From Melieria omissa (lineage: Eukaryota > Arthropoda > Insecta > Diptera > Ulidiidae), in the NCBI GenBank assembly GCA_963971225.1, contig OZ020269.1:98557405-98621404 (forward strand): a DNA stretch of 64,000 nt. The letters run 5' to 3'. The notes under the pieces were generated by a model, which was given only the letters and a program-made list of their open reading frames with translations, was not told where the DNA came from and did no database searches. The position numbers were made by a program, and so were the translations under genes. Each line of letters begins with the position of its first letter. Position 1 is the stretch's first letter. Shown here piece after piece: positions 22,347-33,199 of this stretch.

Positions 22347-24395
22347 TGTATATATATTTATTTTTTATGATAAGTTTAATTTCTTTAAAATGACGCAAAT
22401 TCTAAAAAAACAAATGCAATTTTTTCCGACGAAGATCCACTTTAAAGGTGTTTCAGATATTCAGCACATGGGAACTATAAATATTTGAGAGATATTTTGC
22501 ATAGTAAGCGCTATAAATCTACACAACAACAATGCAAAAATCGATCCTGATGACTTCCTTCACACGAAAATCACCTGTCAGTTGTTACATACGAATTGTG
22601 TTGAATTCATAGACAAAGAAGGAAAAGAAACCAACAGAAAAATTCTTTGCAATTTGGCAAAACGGAATCAATTTTCGTTTACATAAACCAACGACAGCTG
22701 ATACGTCAACTTGCCAGTAGACGTCTGCGAGTCTGCGAATTCATAATGAATGAGTAAATTTCATTAAGTTTTCAGAACGTTTTGTAGTCAGTGAACTGCT
22801 TAGTGACTGCTGTTATATACAGCGCAACAACAACAATTATACCCACACACACATACAGAAATCTTAAAAAAATTTACGGCTCCCTTTGTTGTCCATAGTC
22901 ACATGACGACTATTTCAAATGTGCTGTTTTGTTATTGTTGTTGTTGTGCTTTTTTGATCATTTCATTGTTTTTACTTTTAAACAATTGCTATATGAATGC
23001 AGTTGTTGTTGTATTTTTCTATTATTACCACCGCCGTAAATGTTTCGTCTGTTTCGTTGACTTAAGCGATTTTTTCTTCTACCAGTTTCGATCGACTATC
23101 GTTGCTGCGCTTTCAATTGTTTTAACTTGTTTTGTTGTTGTTGTTGTTGTTATTTTAACAGTTGCCGCTGTTATTGCCGTTGACTGCTTTGTTTTTTGGC
23201 AGACGCGCGGTTTTTCCCCAAATTTTTTTTCAACTCTATTGTTTTTATTGTACAATTCGTTTTTTCCGTTTCATTCAAATGTCTGCGAACAGGAAAACAA
23301 AAACAAAAAATTGAAACAAAAACAAAGAAAAAAGTATTAGTAATAGTCGGTGATGCGACGCGGCAGGAAAATGGCATTTGGCAATGGTCATCGACGAAAA
23401 ATGTGGTGGTTTTACTGTTTTATTGTTGTTCTTGTTGGTATTGTTGTTATGCTTCTTTTGCAAGCATTTTAAATGATGTATGGTGTGTGGCAATGGCCGC
23501 CGCATACCAATAAAGTGTGCGTGGTAAAGGGCGGTGGTGGGGAGAGGAAGGGGGAGGGTGTGGGGGTGAAGTGGCAAAGCAAGTGGGAGACGAAAACAAA
23601 GTCAGCCAGGAAGAGCTACAGACGCATGCTGCACGGCAAAGGACGGACGGACATTGTAGCGAGTTGTGTGGCGTGCAGAATTTATTTGAGGTGAAAGCAG
23701 TCGGCGGAATAGTAGACGGGAGACAGTGGAGAAGGAAATTTTGAAGAGTGCGAGGAGTATGGATTTTTTCTGAATGTGACTGCAATTTTCAATTGTAATG
23801 GAATTTTTAGGCTTGTACGTACAAATACTTAGAAACAGAACAGAAAAGAATAGAAGAACGTCGAGATGATTGGAAATGGGAGTTGAGAAAATGTAAAATG
23901 GTAGAATTTAGAAAGCAATGAGAAGGAGATGAAGTGAAAAGAAAATCAAAGTAATGAAATTGCTGTGAAATAAAGCAAGAAAAGGTAAAGAAAAACAGAA
24001 AATAGAAACAGTTGACCTTACCTTACGATACAAAACGAGAAGGAAAAGAGCAAAAGAAAGGCACTTTTTAAGACTCCTAAAGTCATCGACAAGGAGTATA
24101 ACAGTATGGATATAAAGAGGAAGAAGAAAGGAAAGAAAGAAGCGGAAGGGAAAAAAGGCAAGAAAGGAAGTAGATACTAAAGAGCCGAAGTGGAAAGTAA
24201 AGTGATGAAAGCGTAAAAAAACGTGAGGGATCACATATCCATTTGTTGCTGAAATGCGAATAAGTTTGGTTTTAAATATTTCTAGCTATTAGCGTTTAAT
24301 GGTGAACAGATTCAATTCCTAATTACACATTTTTGATTAAATCTTCAACTCAAAGAAACGCATAAAAAATACATTTTTTTTAGCCTTGTGTGTGT
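22347..24395. other. No gene seen; GTT-rich and purine-rich intergenic DNA
   Basis: GTT tracts lie at about 22930-22950, 23000-23010, 23130-23150 and 23415-23450. Open frames such as 22903-23340 (+) and 23447-23785 (-) pass through them and lack known motifs. 23820-24200 is purine-rich on + and gives a Phe/Leu-rich minus frame, again compositional. No element ends were recognised. Confidence 0.5.
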
Positions 24396-24399
24396 CATA

Positions 24400-24545
24400 A
24401 GTTAGGTTAGGGTGGCAACTTATGATATTCATGTAGTCCCAAAGTGACTTTCATGACTAGATCGTTGAAAGGTCTGAACATGCCAATCAGGAAAAGTTCC
24501 CCAAGATGACGGAGTTCTCTTCAGGCTAGGGCTGAACTTTTTATG
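24400..24545 (-). mobile_element. Decayed LINE 3' end with AACCT tail
   Basis: On + this reads GTTAGGTTAGGGTGGCAAC, then a ~120-base stretch with CCCAAAGTGACTTTCATGAC. The layout (TTAGG run, GTGGCA, then a TGA-rich 3' UTR) parallels the LINE end at 4125-4230. No coding part is preserved with certainty. Confidence 0.5.
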
Positions 24546-24679
24546 CATCAGAACATTCCCAAAAATTATCGAATCTGCGAAAAGAATAATTCATGTCATT
24601 GAATAGAATAGTGAATAGTTTTAGTGTGACATAGCCAGGTACATCAATTAAACTCGTGCACGGACTATCTGATTCCTTA

Positions 24680-25030
24680 CCTGGATTTGGGTACGCGCGC
24701 ACAAACCTTCTATCCTTCAAGGGAAGAATGGGGACCTTTAAGTGTGAAAAGTGACGCCTCCATCACCATTTTCACAGACGGTTCTAAGATGATGGAAGGT
24801 ACAGGAGCTGGTCTCCACTCAGATGTACTAGGGACACAACGGTCATTCAGATTCCCGAACCTCTGTAGCGTCTTTCAAGCGGAGATTTTTGCCATATGGA
24901 AAGCTGCTGAACTAATCCGCGACAGTGGATTACACAGTGCTACAGTGATTTTGCACTTTTCAAGTGACCTAATAAACGTTGTTGGCATTATTGAGTACAT
25001 CATGAAAATATGTTTCAGAATTGTCTAACA
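24680..25030 (+). pseudogene. LINE RNase H domain relic
   Basis: The + frame from 24687 encodes the start of an ORF2 RNase H domain: ITIFTDGSKMMEGTGAG (first Asp) followed by CSVFQAEIFAIWKAAE (catalytic Glu). The next conserved block, normally a DSQAA-type motif, reads ILHFSSDLINVV, so it is decayed, and similarity is lost by about 25000. The HxG/ETAD end of the domain is missing. It is a fragment of a non-LTR retrotransposon in + orientation; the LINE tail at 25.4-25.66 kb could be the rest of it. Confidence 0.8.
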
Positions 25031-25439
25031 CCCCCAAATTTTCAAGTTATTGTTAAAAAACCGTTTTTTGTGTACTCCGCGCACTCAAACAATTGTAACT
25101 CCGTCATTTTTTACCGATTTTTGATTTCTCAATGGTGTTGGAAACTAGAAGAATTGAGCTTTTAAAATATCCATACTTGTTCATACTTTCTACGAAAAAA
25201 TTAGGGCATTTTCTAAAAGTTATCTAGGATTTACCCTATTTTTTCACGTTTTTTCATGTTTGACGTCTTTTTTATGTAACATATCGTTAAAAACAATCAA
25301 TTTCGTACAATTATTCTGAAAGTAAATTCTATCTGCAATAAAACAAAGTCATGGCTCATCCAAATTGGTTGAAAACTGTTAAAGTTACAACGCTTTTTGT
25401 AAACAAGAAAATTTAACTCTCATCACGAAATCAATGTCG

Positions 25440-25665
25440 TGCCATGTCAGGATTGCACATATGATTTCAGTTCTACTCTCCTTCTGATCTACTCTCCTTC
25501 ATCAAAAGGTCGAGCTGGTTTGCCCCGGACTGAGAGCCATTGGTTAGCTCCAGATCTTTCTAAGAAGGGATTCACAATGGACTGGATTTTGGATTTTGAA
25601 TTCCGAGTCAAAGTGCGGCCTCTGGGTCGCATACACCCCGCCCTACTTAACTTAACCTAACCTGA
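25440..25665 (+). mobile_element. LINE 3' end with TTAACCTAACC tail
   Basis: The segment ends CCCTACTTAACTTAACCTAACC. It contains GGATTCACAATGGACT, matching the 3' part of the LINE relic at 39.47 kb (GTATTCACAATGGATCC). The 73-codon frame here is likely decayed C-terminus plus 3' UTR. Between this and the RNase H relic lie ~400 bases of AT-rich DNA with no homology that I recognise. Confidence 0.5.
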
Positions 25666-25804
25666 GATCATTTTTCCCTTCTTGGGTACTACTGAGTTGA
25701 TCATATCCAGACATGTGTGAAAAAATCAATTAAGGTACGATGACTTAGCCCCCAGCTGGTCTATTGGATCTACGCTGGTCTTGGACCAACCTTATATTCT
25801 TTAT

Positions 25805-25885
25805 GGAACCGGCCTCGATAGTCCAGTGGGCAGTAGCTTCTTATGCCAGAGTCTCTAGATACGATTTAAGTTCGGGCTGGTGAAA
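25805..25885 (+). mobile_element. Possible tRNA-derived SINE head
   Basis: GGCCTCGATAGTCCAGTGGG resembles a Pol III A box, and GATTTAAGTTCGGGCTGG about 45 bases later resembles a B box. There is no matching acceptor stem, so it is not a tRNA gene. A similar arrangement occurs near 30500. Support is weak. Confidence 0.35.
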
Positions 25886-25924
25886 CATTCGTCTATATCT
25901 TTCGCTGTCTACATGAACCTGATG

Positions 25925-26895
25925 AGGATTACAGGAAATGCACGCTCACCTCTAAATCCAAACTTTTCGAGGTACAGTCGAACTCGCTTAAGAACCTCAC
26001 CTATAAATGCAATCTTTTCGAGGTACAGTCAAACCTACTTAACCCTTTCGGGACTACTGGCCCCTCAAAACAAATATTCAAATCTTACGACCCACGCAAA
26101 ATATTTCTTCGTTTTCAGTGTTCTCGCATAAAAGGATGATTTCAGAATTAGTGAGCACCCAACATAATTTTCTAACCCCAGCATTCATGTCATGAGAATA
26201 TTTGTACTAAAAGTTTTTTTTTGGGATTTCAAAATTAAACTCCGTCCCGAAAGGGTTGAGAACCTTACCTATAAATGCAACTTTTTCGAGATACAGTCAA
26301 ACCCGCTCAAGTACTTCACCTATAAATTCAAGCTTTTCGAAGTACAGTCAAACCCGCTTAAGTACCTCACCCAAAAATGCAACTTTTTCGAGGTACAGTC
26401 AAACCCACTTAAGTACCTCACCTATAAATTCAACATTTTCGAGGTACAATCAAACCCGCTTAGGTACCTCACCCAAAAATGCAACCTTTTCGAGATACAG
26501 TCAAACCCGCTTAAGTACTTCACCTATAAATTCAAGCTTTTCGAGGTACAGTGAAACCCGCTTAAGTACTTCACCTAAAAATGCAATCTTCTCGAGGTAC
26601 AGTCAAACCCGCTTAAGTACCTCACCTATAAATTCAACCTTTCCGAGGTACAGTCAAACCCGCTTAGGTACCTCACCCAAATATGCAACATTTTCAAGGT
26701 ACAGTCAAACCCACTTAAGTACCTCACCTATAAATGCAACTTTTTCGAGATACAGTCAAACCCGCTTAAGTACTTCACCTATAAATTCAACCTTTTCGAG
26801 GTACAGTCAAAGCCGCTTAAGCGGCTTACTTAAGTACCTCACCCAAAAATGCAACATTTTCGAGGTACAGTCAGACCCACTTAAGTACCTCTCCT
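25925..26895. repeat. 51-bp satellite, ~14 units, split by a MITE
   Basis: The unit is CTATAAATTCAACCTTTTCG then AGGTACAGTCAAACCCGCTTAAGTACCTCAC. GAGGTACAG-type anchors lie near 25970, 26022, 26288, 26339, 26390, 26441, 26492, 26543, 26594, 26645, 26696, 26747, 26798 and 26860. Units alternate between CTATAAATTC and CCAAAAATGC forms, suggesting a dimer or tetramer higher order. Because 51 is divisible by three, all copies share phase and give a 221-codon frame (26256-26921) of 17-residue repeats (SPINATFSRYSQTRLST-like) and an overlapping second frame. The MITE at 26043-26255 separates the first two units. Confidence 0.93.
26043..26255. mobile_element. TTAA-flanked MITE, CCCTTTCG family, copy 2
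   Basis: The ends are CCCTTTCGGGAC and GTCCCGAAAGGG (perfect over 12 bases), with TTAA on the left (26039-26042) and TTGA on the right (26256-26259). It is homologous throughout to the element at 14332-14556. It sits in the GCTTAAG of the 51-bp satellite, whose unit resumes as GAACCTTACCTATAAATGC. Confidence 0.9.
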
Positions 26896-26945
26896 TTATA
26901 GTGGTTATTCCTTTCAAATAATCAATTCTATGCGCTAACTACCAG

Positions 26946-27050
26946 CAGCCGCCGTGGCTCAGTTGGTTAGTGCGTTGGACCGCGAGCCGAAGGCCGCAAC
27001 CGCAGTTTCAAGTTCTGCCTGTAATAACACCTAAAAAAAATAACGGGAAA
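26946..27050 (+). mobile_element. tRNA-derived SINE head
   Basis: GCCGCCGTGGCTCAGTTGGTTAGTGC has the acceptor/D-arm look of a tRNA with a good A box (TGGCTCAGTTGG). About 30 bases on, GCAGTTTCAAGTTCTGCC is a B-box-like T arm. An acceptor stem closure is lacking and AT-rich sequence with an A run follows (CACCTAAAAAAAATAACG), as in SINE bodies. It is not a functional tRNA gene. The 3' end of the element is not defined. Confidence 0.62.
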
Positions 27051-27164
27051 ACTCGTTTTCTCTTTCGGTGGTATCGAAGCATTCTGATGTTCGATTAATG
27101 CTACGTTTCAGAAGGCCTAAAATAGGGATTACTTAAAAAGTCCACAGTCTAACGACTTGTGGGC

Positions 27165-27440
27165 ATTTGAAGAAGCTCGTTGATGCACTTCGAGACAATA
27201 GAACGAGCCACCTGCTGTTCATAGGAGGAGTGGTTTAAGAACTCACCAGGATTGGGCTTACAGACTCAGCTTTATATGACTTGTGGCATGAAGATGGCGA
27301 AACTTTGGTGCACTTAATGTGTGAAAGGACAGCAATTGGGCAGTACAGGACTGCAGACAGATGCACACAGAATTAAATTTTAGAGGACAAGTAGATTTCG
27401 TATATAAACTTGAGCCCAGTGCCACTTGAAACCATGATTA
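27165..27440 (+). pseudogene. LINE ORF2 C-terminal relic
   Basis: The + strand translation gives LRDNRTSHLLF, TRIGLTDSALYDLWHEDGE and TLVHLMCERTAIG, followed by PVPLETMI. This is the zinc-knuckle end of a LINE ORF2 (normally C-x2-C ... H-x4-C) with the knuckle Cys replaced (YDLWH). Stops and substitutions make it non-coding now. It is a separate fragment from those at 24.7 and 25.5 kb. Confidence 0.6.
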
Positions 27441-29079
27441 CTACTCACATTTCAACAAATATTTTATGAGGGTTTGAACCCCAAAACCATCCTTGAGTGC
27501 GCAACTGGATGCATGTGATTCACGGCAGTATGATTCTGTGCGAGGAAGAGCACTTGGAAATGCTAAGCTTCACGAAAGCAACGCTCTGGGTAGCCGAGAT
27601 CTCTGGCTAACCGAGATACAGAACCTACGAAAATTTTTTAGGGCAACTTCAAACCTAATAACCACAGACCACTGTAGACTGGTTTTGTCTCAGGTCTTGT
27701 AAGCTGTGTAAGTGTAGTTGAGTGTTTCATAGAAGCGACTCTTTTCTGGTATGCTGACCATAGTCGCTAGAGGAAGTGTGCCTCATTACTTTAAAACGCA
27801 AGAAGTGAGTCCAAGCCATGAAAAAATCCTGTCTATGTGCCCGCGTTTCTGAATTTCCTCTACAGTTCTTATGCAAACGAAAATAGTTTCTCTCTAAGCA
27901 GTAAAATGGCTAAAAATGTCTAAATTATATACAAAAAGCAAAAAAGTCAAATTCCGCCTAACATGCAGCACTGCATTCTAGATTAAGGCGACTTGTTAAA
28001 ATATTGTTTGCTGTAATTTTTCCATACGAATCTATAATAAAAATTCCATCTCGCGCATTTCACTTTGCATGCCACACAGTCGGTCTCGTTGGCTGAGCTG
28101 CGCGCTGTGCCATTTGTTTGTTTTCTATGCCACATGCCACATAATCAGTGCCAACACGCAAAACACGCATCACCGCGTTCGCACACACACATGCGCACAC
28201 TTATAGCCACAAAACACACACACACACACATACGTGTACGGGCGCCGCCAGCAGTGCAGCTGCCTCCAACGTTGACTTGGCGCACACACAAGGCAAATGT
28301 TCGCATTTCGTTTGCATGTGTGTGAGCGGAGTCGAAATGCGCGCCGGCGATTGGCTTAGAAAATGCGAGTAGGCTTGGTCTACTTGCCGAAAGCAACAGC
28401 AACAACAATAACAACAACAAAAGGCTGCAAGTAACAAAAAATACAAAAAATATTAAAACAAATCAGACAACGTTTTTTTTGTTGCCTTTTCTTGTAATTT
28501 TTCGCATTTTCCACTTCACGCTACTTGCTGCCGCATGGTTTCTCGTGCTCGCTGTAGTTGTTGTTGTTGATTTCGTGCTGCTGCTGTGAAAAAATGAAGA
28601 AAATTCGCATTTGATGTGTAATGAGGGAAAATGCGAAAATCACTAGACGAACATTTTTGTGCGATTTGTGCGACATAAGAGGCCACGGCCAGACGGAAAA
28701 TTTTGTTAAGAGCGCCAAGAGTGACGGCACTAAGTAGTGCGTTGAGTAAGTGAGAGAGAGAGAGAGAGTGAACACTTGAAAGAGTAGTTGCAATTGAGTT
28801 GAGTGCTGGAATCGTTTGAGTTTATGTTATTAGAAGATTAGATGAAAACAAACACTTGGGCCATAAACAATTTGAGTGACTTTAGAGATGAGATGTCGAG
28901 TAATTCGAGCTGGTTTAGCTGTAATGGTTTTCGGGCGATTTGTTAGTGAGACAACTTTAGTTGAAGAGCACTGACAATCTAATGATGTAGGATTTCTTAT
29001 TAGTTCCACAGGCATAATAATGGATCATAGTAGCTTCTAAAGTTTGCAAATCTCACCTAACATGTCCTTTTCTTAACTA
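27441..29079. other. No gene seen; CA and GA tracts near 28.1-28.8 kb
   Basis: A GC-richer island at about 28060-28400 has (CA)n near 28215-28230 and CAA runs near 28395-28425. A perfect (GA)n tract lies at about 28752-28770. GA tracts can bind GAGA factor in flies, so this may be promoter- or Polycomb-related DNA, but no transcript structure is visible. Confidence 0.45.
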
Positions 29080-29963
29080 CACCGTGCGACAAAAATGAAA
29101 AAATTTTTCACACTGGAAAAAATCCATATGGACGTGAGACTAGAGACCAAACATAGTAGTACTGCGTACTCAGTTTTTCATTTCTACATCCTTTGTCCTT
29201 TTAAAAGGACTTCAAAATTTTGAAGGGAATAAAAAAGAAAAAAAATATAAAAAATACTTAACCTCGTTAAAATATAGCGATATGTATATCAAATGAAAGA
29301 GGAAAAGCTCAAGAATTAAAAAAAAAATGGATTTTTTATCTATTTGTAAAAAAGGACATGAAAAAGGTCCTTTGAAAATTTTAATCCTTGAAAGTAGGTA
29401 TGTTTAAACCCAAAATCTCCTTGATGAAGTGTCAAAATTTCATTATTCTCGCTTCTTTGAGTTTGCATCCTTTTTATTATTTAAAATACTGATACGCAAA
29501 TAAATTAGGATATTTGTACTGCATTCGACTTGCAGCTCCCACCTTTTTTTTAATAACTTTCGAACAAATAAGGTTAGAGTAATGAAATTTTGACACATGA
29601 TCAAAAAGATTTTGGGTTTAAACATACTTACTTTTCAAGAAAATTAGTTATACATTTTCAAGGATATAAAGGATTAAAATTTTCAAAGGATCTTTTTTAT
29701 ATCCTTTTTTTACAAACAGATAAAAAATCAGTTTTATTTAAATTCTTGAGCCTTTCCTCTTTCATCTGATACACATATTGCCATATTCTAGCTTGGTTAA
29801 GAATTTTTTATATTTTTGTTATTTTTTATCCCCTTCAAAATTTTGATGTCCTTTTAAAAGGACAAAGGATGTAGAAAAGTGAGTACGCAGTATTACTATG
29901 GTTGGTCTCTAGTTTCACGCCCATATGGATTTTTTCCAGTGTGAAAAATGCTGTTGCACGGTG
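29080..29963. mobile_element. Foldback element, ~370-390 bp inverted arms (complete copy)
   Basis: Left arm 29080-~29450 and right arm ~29575-29963 are imperfect reverse complements. Shared phrases are CACCGTGC, TTTTTCACACTGGAAAAAATCC, CTACATCCTTTGTCCTTTT, AGGACTTCAAAATTTTGA, AAAGGTCCTTTGAAAATTTT, GTTTAAACCCAAAATCT and GTCAAAATTTCATTA. A ~125-base unique centre separates them. The left flank is TA; the right flank reads TT. No transposase is present. TA-type ends suggest mobilisation by a Tc1/mariner enzyme (inference). A left-truncated second copy is at 47.4-47.9 kb. Confidence 0.92.
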
Positions 29964-31108
29964 TTAAAAGTAGAAGTCTGTTCTGAATCTTGCAGTGAAA
30001 AACGTAACGTAAATCTAATTAAAAATACAAAACAGATTTAACGAAAATCTACCCAGATATACTGTTAGTGTAAGGACGTTCATGGCTAAAAAATTCGTAA
30101 GTCTTAGCACAAATAGATGTAATATCACATTGCGATAGCAAAGACCCTCCTTTACGGTCCTGGAAGTCACGTAGATTTCAATATGAATCTCTCCCATATG
30201 ACTCGATTTTAAAGCTCGGTAACGCTGATGTTAAACAAAGAGTGTAGGAATATTCATCTTGTCCTCGCTAGGACGGACATTGGCACCTAAAGTGTGCGAC
30301 TATTTCGTTTTCCCTCTCTGCGGTACAACAACCACAATAGAAGTCGTGGTGTGGCAACTTCAGAACTATTGAAATTCCGATCTAAGTTAAGTAATTATTA
30401 CTGAGAAGCCTCTTGTTTACTGATGTTCAGGTTTATCTGACAATGCTGCAGCTGTGTTCTTCCACTCAGAGATTGTTTGCGTCTTCAGCATAGCGTTGCC
30501 GTCCTCGATAGTCGTGCGGGTATCAGGCGAACTAACACTTTAGAGGCTCTTGGTTCTATTCCTGTGTTAAGGTTAAACACTCACTTTATTGCTAACTTCA
30601 AGATGTTGTAATTTATAATAAGAAACGTTCAAGTGAGCTCTTGTCAGGTGATTGCAAAAACGTCCAAGTGTGGAAAAAACTTTTAAAACTTGCGTTCCTA
30701 TCACTATTGAGATTTTTAAATAATGACTCTTTTGTATTTAGTGAGCGATATGTTGAAAAAACATTGCAACATACATTTCGAATGGGTGGTATTGTCTTAT
30801 AACAAAGGCTCATATTGGCTAAAGTGTGTCTCACACAGAGTCAGCCATCTAACTCAACACAATCTAACAAAGCGCTGCTTGACGGTAAGTTCGATATGAT
30901 ACGAGAGATATTCAAGTGGGTTTAGAAGGGGAGATGTCCTCAATTAGTGTTTCCAATCTTGCTGGTTCTTTGGTCTTGCAGTTGCTTGCGATGTGTTTGT
31001 GCTCAGGGTGGTATTTCTAGATGGCTCGCAATTTATTTGCTGCAGTTTTGGGAAGGTGGCGTCAATAAGACATAAGATTTGATGTGGTTTAAGCACCTAA
31101 GAAACATA
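29964..31108. other. No gene seen; one tRNA-like stretch
   Basis: Short open frames here have no known motif. Near 30490-30575, GCCGTCCTCGATAGTCGTGC followed by TTGGTTCTATTCCTGTG looks like degenerate A and B boxes of a tRNA-derived SINE, similar to 25.8 kb. Nothing else was identified. Confidence 0.4.
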
Positions 31109-31110
31109 TA

Positions 31111-32333
31111 CAGTCTGTCCAGTAGAAGCGTGATCGACCAAAATTTTAGCTTAGAGTACCGTTATCAAACAAATTTGAATGCACCTAAGTAGCCTCATCA
31201 TTTTTGTAATACGCACTGCAAATATTGTCAGTTTCGTGAAACAATTTCAAAGTACAGGGTGCTTTAACAAGATGAGCTCCGCGTGAGAGAAGCGACTTGA
31301 AGCCGTATTCCTTTGTCTACACCCTAGAGGGCCGTAAATGTCAGGTTTAGCTTTAGCAAAACATATGAAGAAGTCGAAGTCATTCGTAACGAGGTGGACG
31401 AATCGGTATATGGAAGCAAAAAATGTCGACGATGTGGCTGGGCGGGGCCTTGAAAAAAAGACCTCCTCAAAACAGGACAACAAAATCATTGATTTGTATG
31501 CGACGAAGCCGCGCTTATCATTGCGTAAAGCTAAAGCAATTTTAGAGAAAAGTGGTGTTCAAATATCAAAAGAGACGATTCGAGGACCTTTTAAGATCTA
31601 ACGACGGTAAATACCGAAGCTCTCTGACAAAACTGTTGCTCTCATCAACACACGTTCAACAACGGCTTGCCTGGGCTTATGCCAATTCAGATCGGAATTG
31701 GAATAATGTAATATTCACGGAAGAATCCTAATTTTGGGCCACTAGTAGCATAAATCGATCTTGTTGTATCGCTAACAACCGATTGCTGCAACCGATATCG
31801 CTGTTCCTTAGAAAAAGGATTTGGGCGCCTTTTCGTTCCATCAACTTAAACGCGGTTTTGATGAACAAAATTTATGAAACATCTTTATTACCATCAACTG
31901 CGAAGATGTTCGGGAGAAGAGGACTCTCTTGGATTTTACAAGAAGACAACGACCCCAAACATCGTAGCCGAATGTGTGTTGAGTGGAAACAGCAAAATGG
32001 GGTAGAGGTGTTAAATTGGCCCTCACAGTCGCCTGATGCCAACCCGATAGAAAATGTGTGGGCAATTGTAAAGCAGAAACTCAGAGGAAATACTACATGG
32101 ACAGCAAAACAGTTATCGAGGAAAATTCGGCTGATTTGAAGTCGATTGTCAGATCTTAGCGCAAAGTATGGGTCGGAGGTTTGAGGCCAAAATAGCGAAT
32201 GGCGGCGACTATACCTGTTATTAAAAATGTTGCGTACAATAAATATTATAAACGCATAAAATGCAGTTTATTTGAAACGAATCAGACAAATAGTTTCCAA
32301 GTTACGACGGTCACGCTTCTACTGGACAGACTG
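31111..32333 (+). mobile_element. Tc1-like transposon, both ends present, inactive
   Basis: The terminal inverted repeats begin CAGTCTGTCCAGTAGAAGCG and match at 25 of 26 bases (31111-31136 against 32308-32333). TA lies on both sides (31109-31110 and 32334-32335), the Tc1/mariner target duplication. The 1223-base length is normal for a ~1.2-1.3 kb one-gene element. The transposase on + is broken by stops and frame changes. Confidence 0.95.
31272..32139 (+). pseudogene. Tc1-like (DD34E) transposase pseudogene
   Basis: The likely start is the ATG at 31272. In frame, a TGA comes at codon 5 and a TAA at 31335-31337. The frame from 31338 gives the paired helix-turn-helix DNA-binding region (LALAKHMKKSKSFVTRW, then RLSLRKAKAILEKSGVQISK). 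A frameshift near 31590 is followed by LRSNDGKYRSSLTK, LAWAYANSDRNW and VIFTEES, where the first catalytic Asp of TDES reads Glu and a stop follows at once. Some central sequence is lost around 31790-31850. The last frame carries QEDNDPKH (second Asp) and SPDANPIENVW (Glu). The enzyme would excise and reinsert the element at TA; this copy cannot. Confidence 0.93.
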
Positions 32334-32339
32334 TATCTA

Positions 32340-33190
32340 CACGGTGCACTAGCAACACCTGTAAGGGCAAGCGGGCATTAACAAAAAGCAGCGCACCAAA
32401 CCGATCTGAGCAAAGTTGCCAACCTTTTTGCTGCTATCTTCCTTACACAACAGATGACGCTGTGAGCGTTAGCTCACAAGCGCCGATAGATGGCAGCCCC
32501 ATCATTTAGGACTATCTGGGGCAGGCTAATCACCTACCCTGGCAAAAACACAACCGATTCACGTTACCAACGTATGGCAATGTCTTGTGGAGGCCCTATG
32601 CTCCTGAGAGGAGTGATCTAGGGAAAATGTGCACCTATAGACGACTTGATTGTTGCCAGTTTAAATGAATAAATGTGGATGTTTACATTAGATATGTAAA
32701 TCTTTGTAAGAGATCCACTTAGTTGCTTTCAGTATGACCATTACTTCAGTTTTAAAAAGGCACTTCAGCACATCTGGGATAGGCGAAGTAACTGTTGTAT
32801 GCGCAGTTTACTGGATAATATTCTACAACCAAACTTATGAAACCACTTGGAACGTCTGTGCAGATATCAGTTGATTTTTTGTTAATATCGAATTTTCAAA
32901 GGACCTCAAAAGGTTATTACCTAGTTTTCAATTACAATGTCTCAAATTATAAAATGTTTAACTAATTATTTAATTATTAACAAATTTTACAGTTATTATT
33001 ACTATTTGATTGCTTTCAACGGATATGTCGACATTAAGTTGCTCAACAATTTTTTCCTTTATAACTCAACGAAAATCACTTCCCCTTAATTATATAAAAA
33101 AATGTTTTTTATGTGAAATTTTCTTATAAATGCGCAAGAAAGTCCTTTCCCCTCACACAAAGCCAACTGAGCAAAGATTCTATAAAAATT
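32340..33190. other. No gene seen
   Basis: The moderately GC-rich stretch 32390-32640 (containing GATAGATGGCAGCCCC and GGGGCAGGCTAATCACCTACC) differs from its AT-rich surroundings and may be a fragment of a mobile element, but I cannot assign it. The rest is unremarkable AT-rich DNA. Confidence 0.4.
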
Positions 33191-33199
33191 CTTCGTTTA

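Noticed and set aside
25925..26895. Regular 51-bp repeats as a CRISPR array
   Set aside because: Units are directly adjacent with no distinct repeat/spacer division, and the genome is eukaryotic.
26256..26921. 221-codon + frame
   Set aside because: Product of a 51-bp satellite; a second overlapping frame is also open, so openness follows from unit length.
26946..27020. Functional tRNA gene
   Set aside because: The 3' half does not pair with the 5' acceptor, the B box is degenerate and an A-rich body follows.
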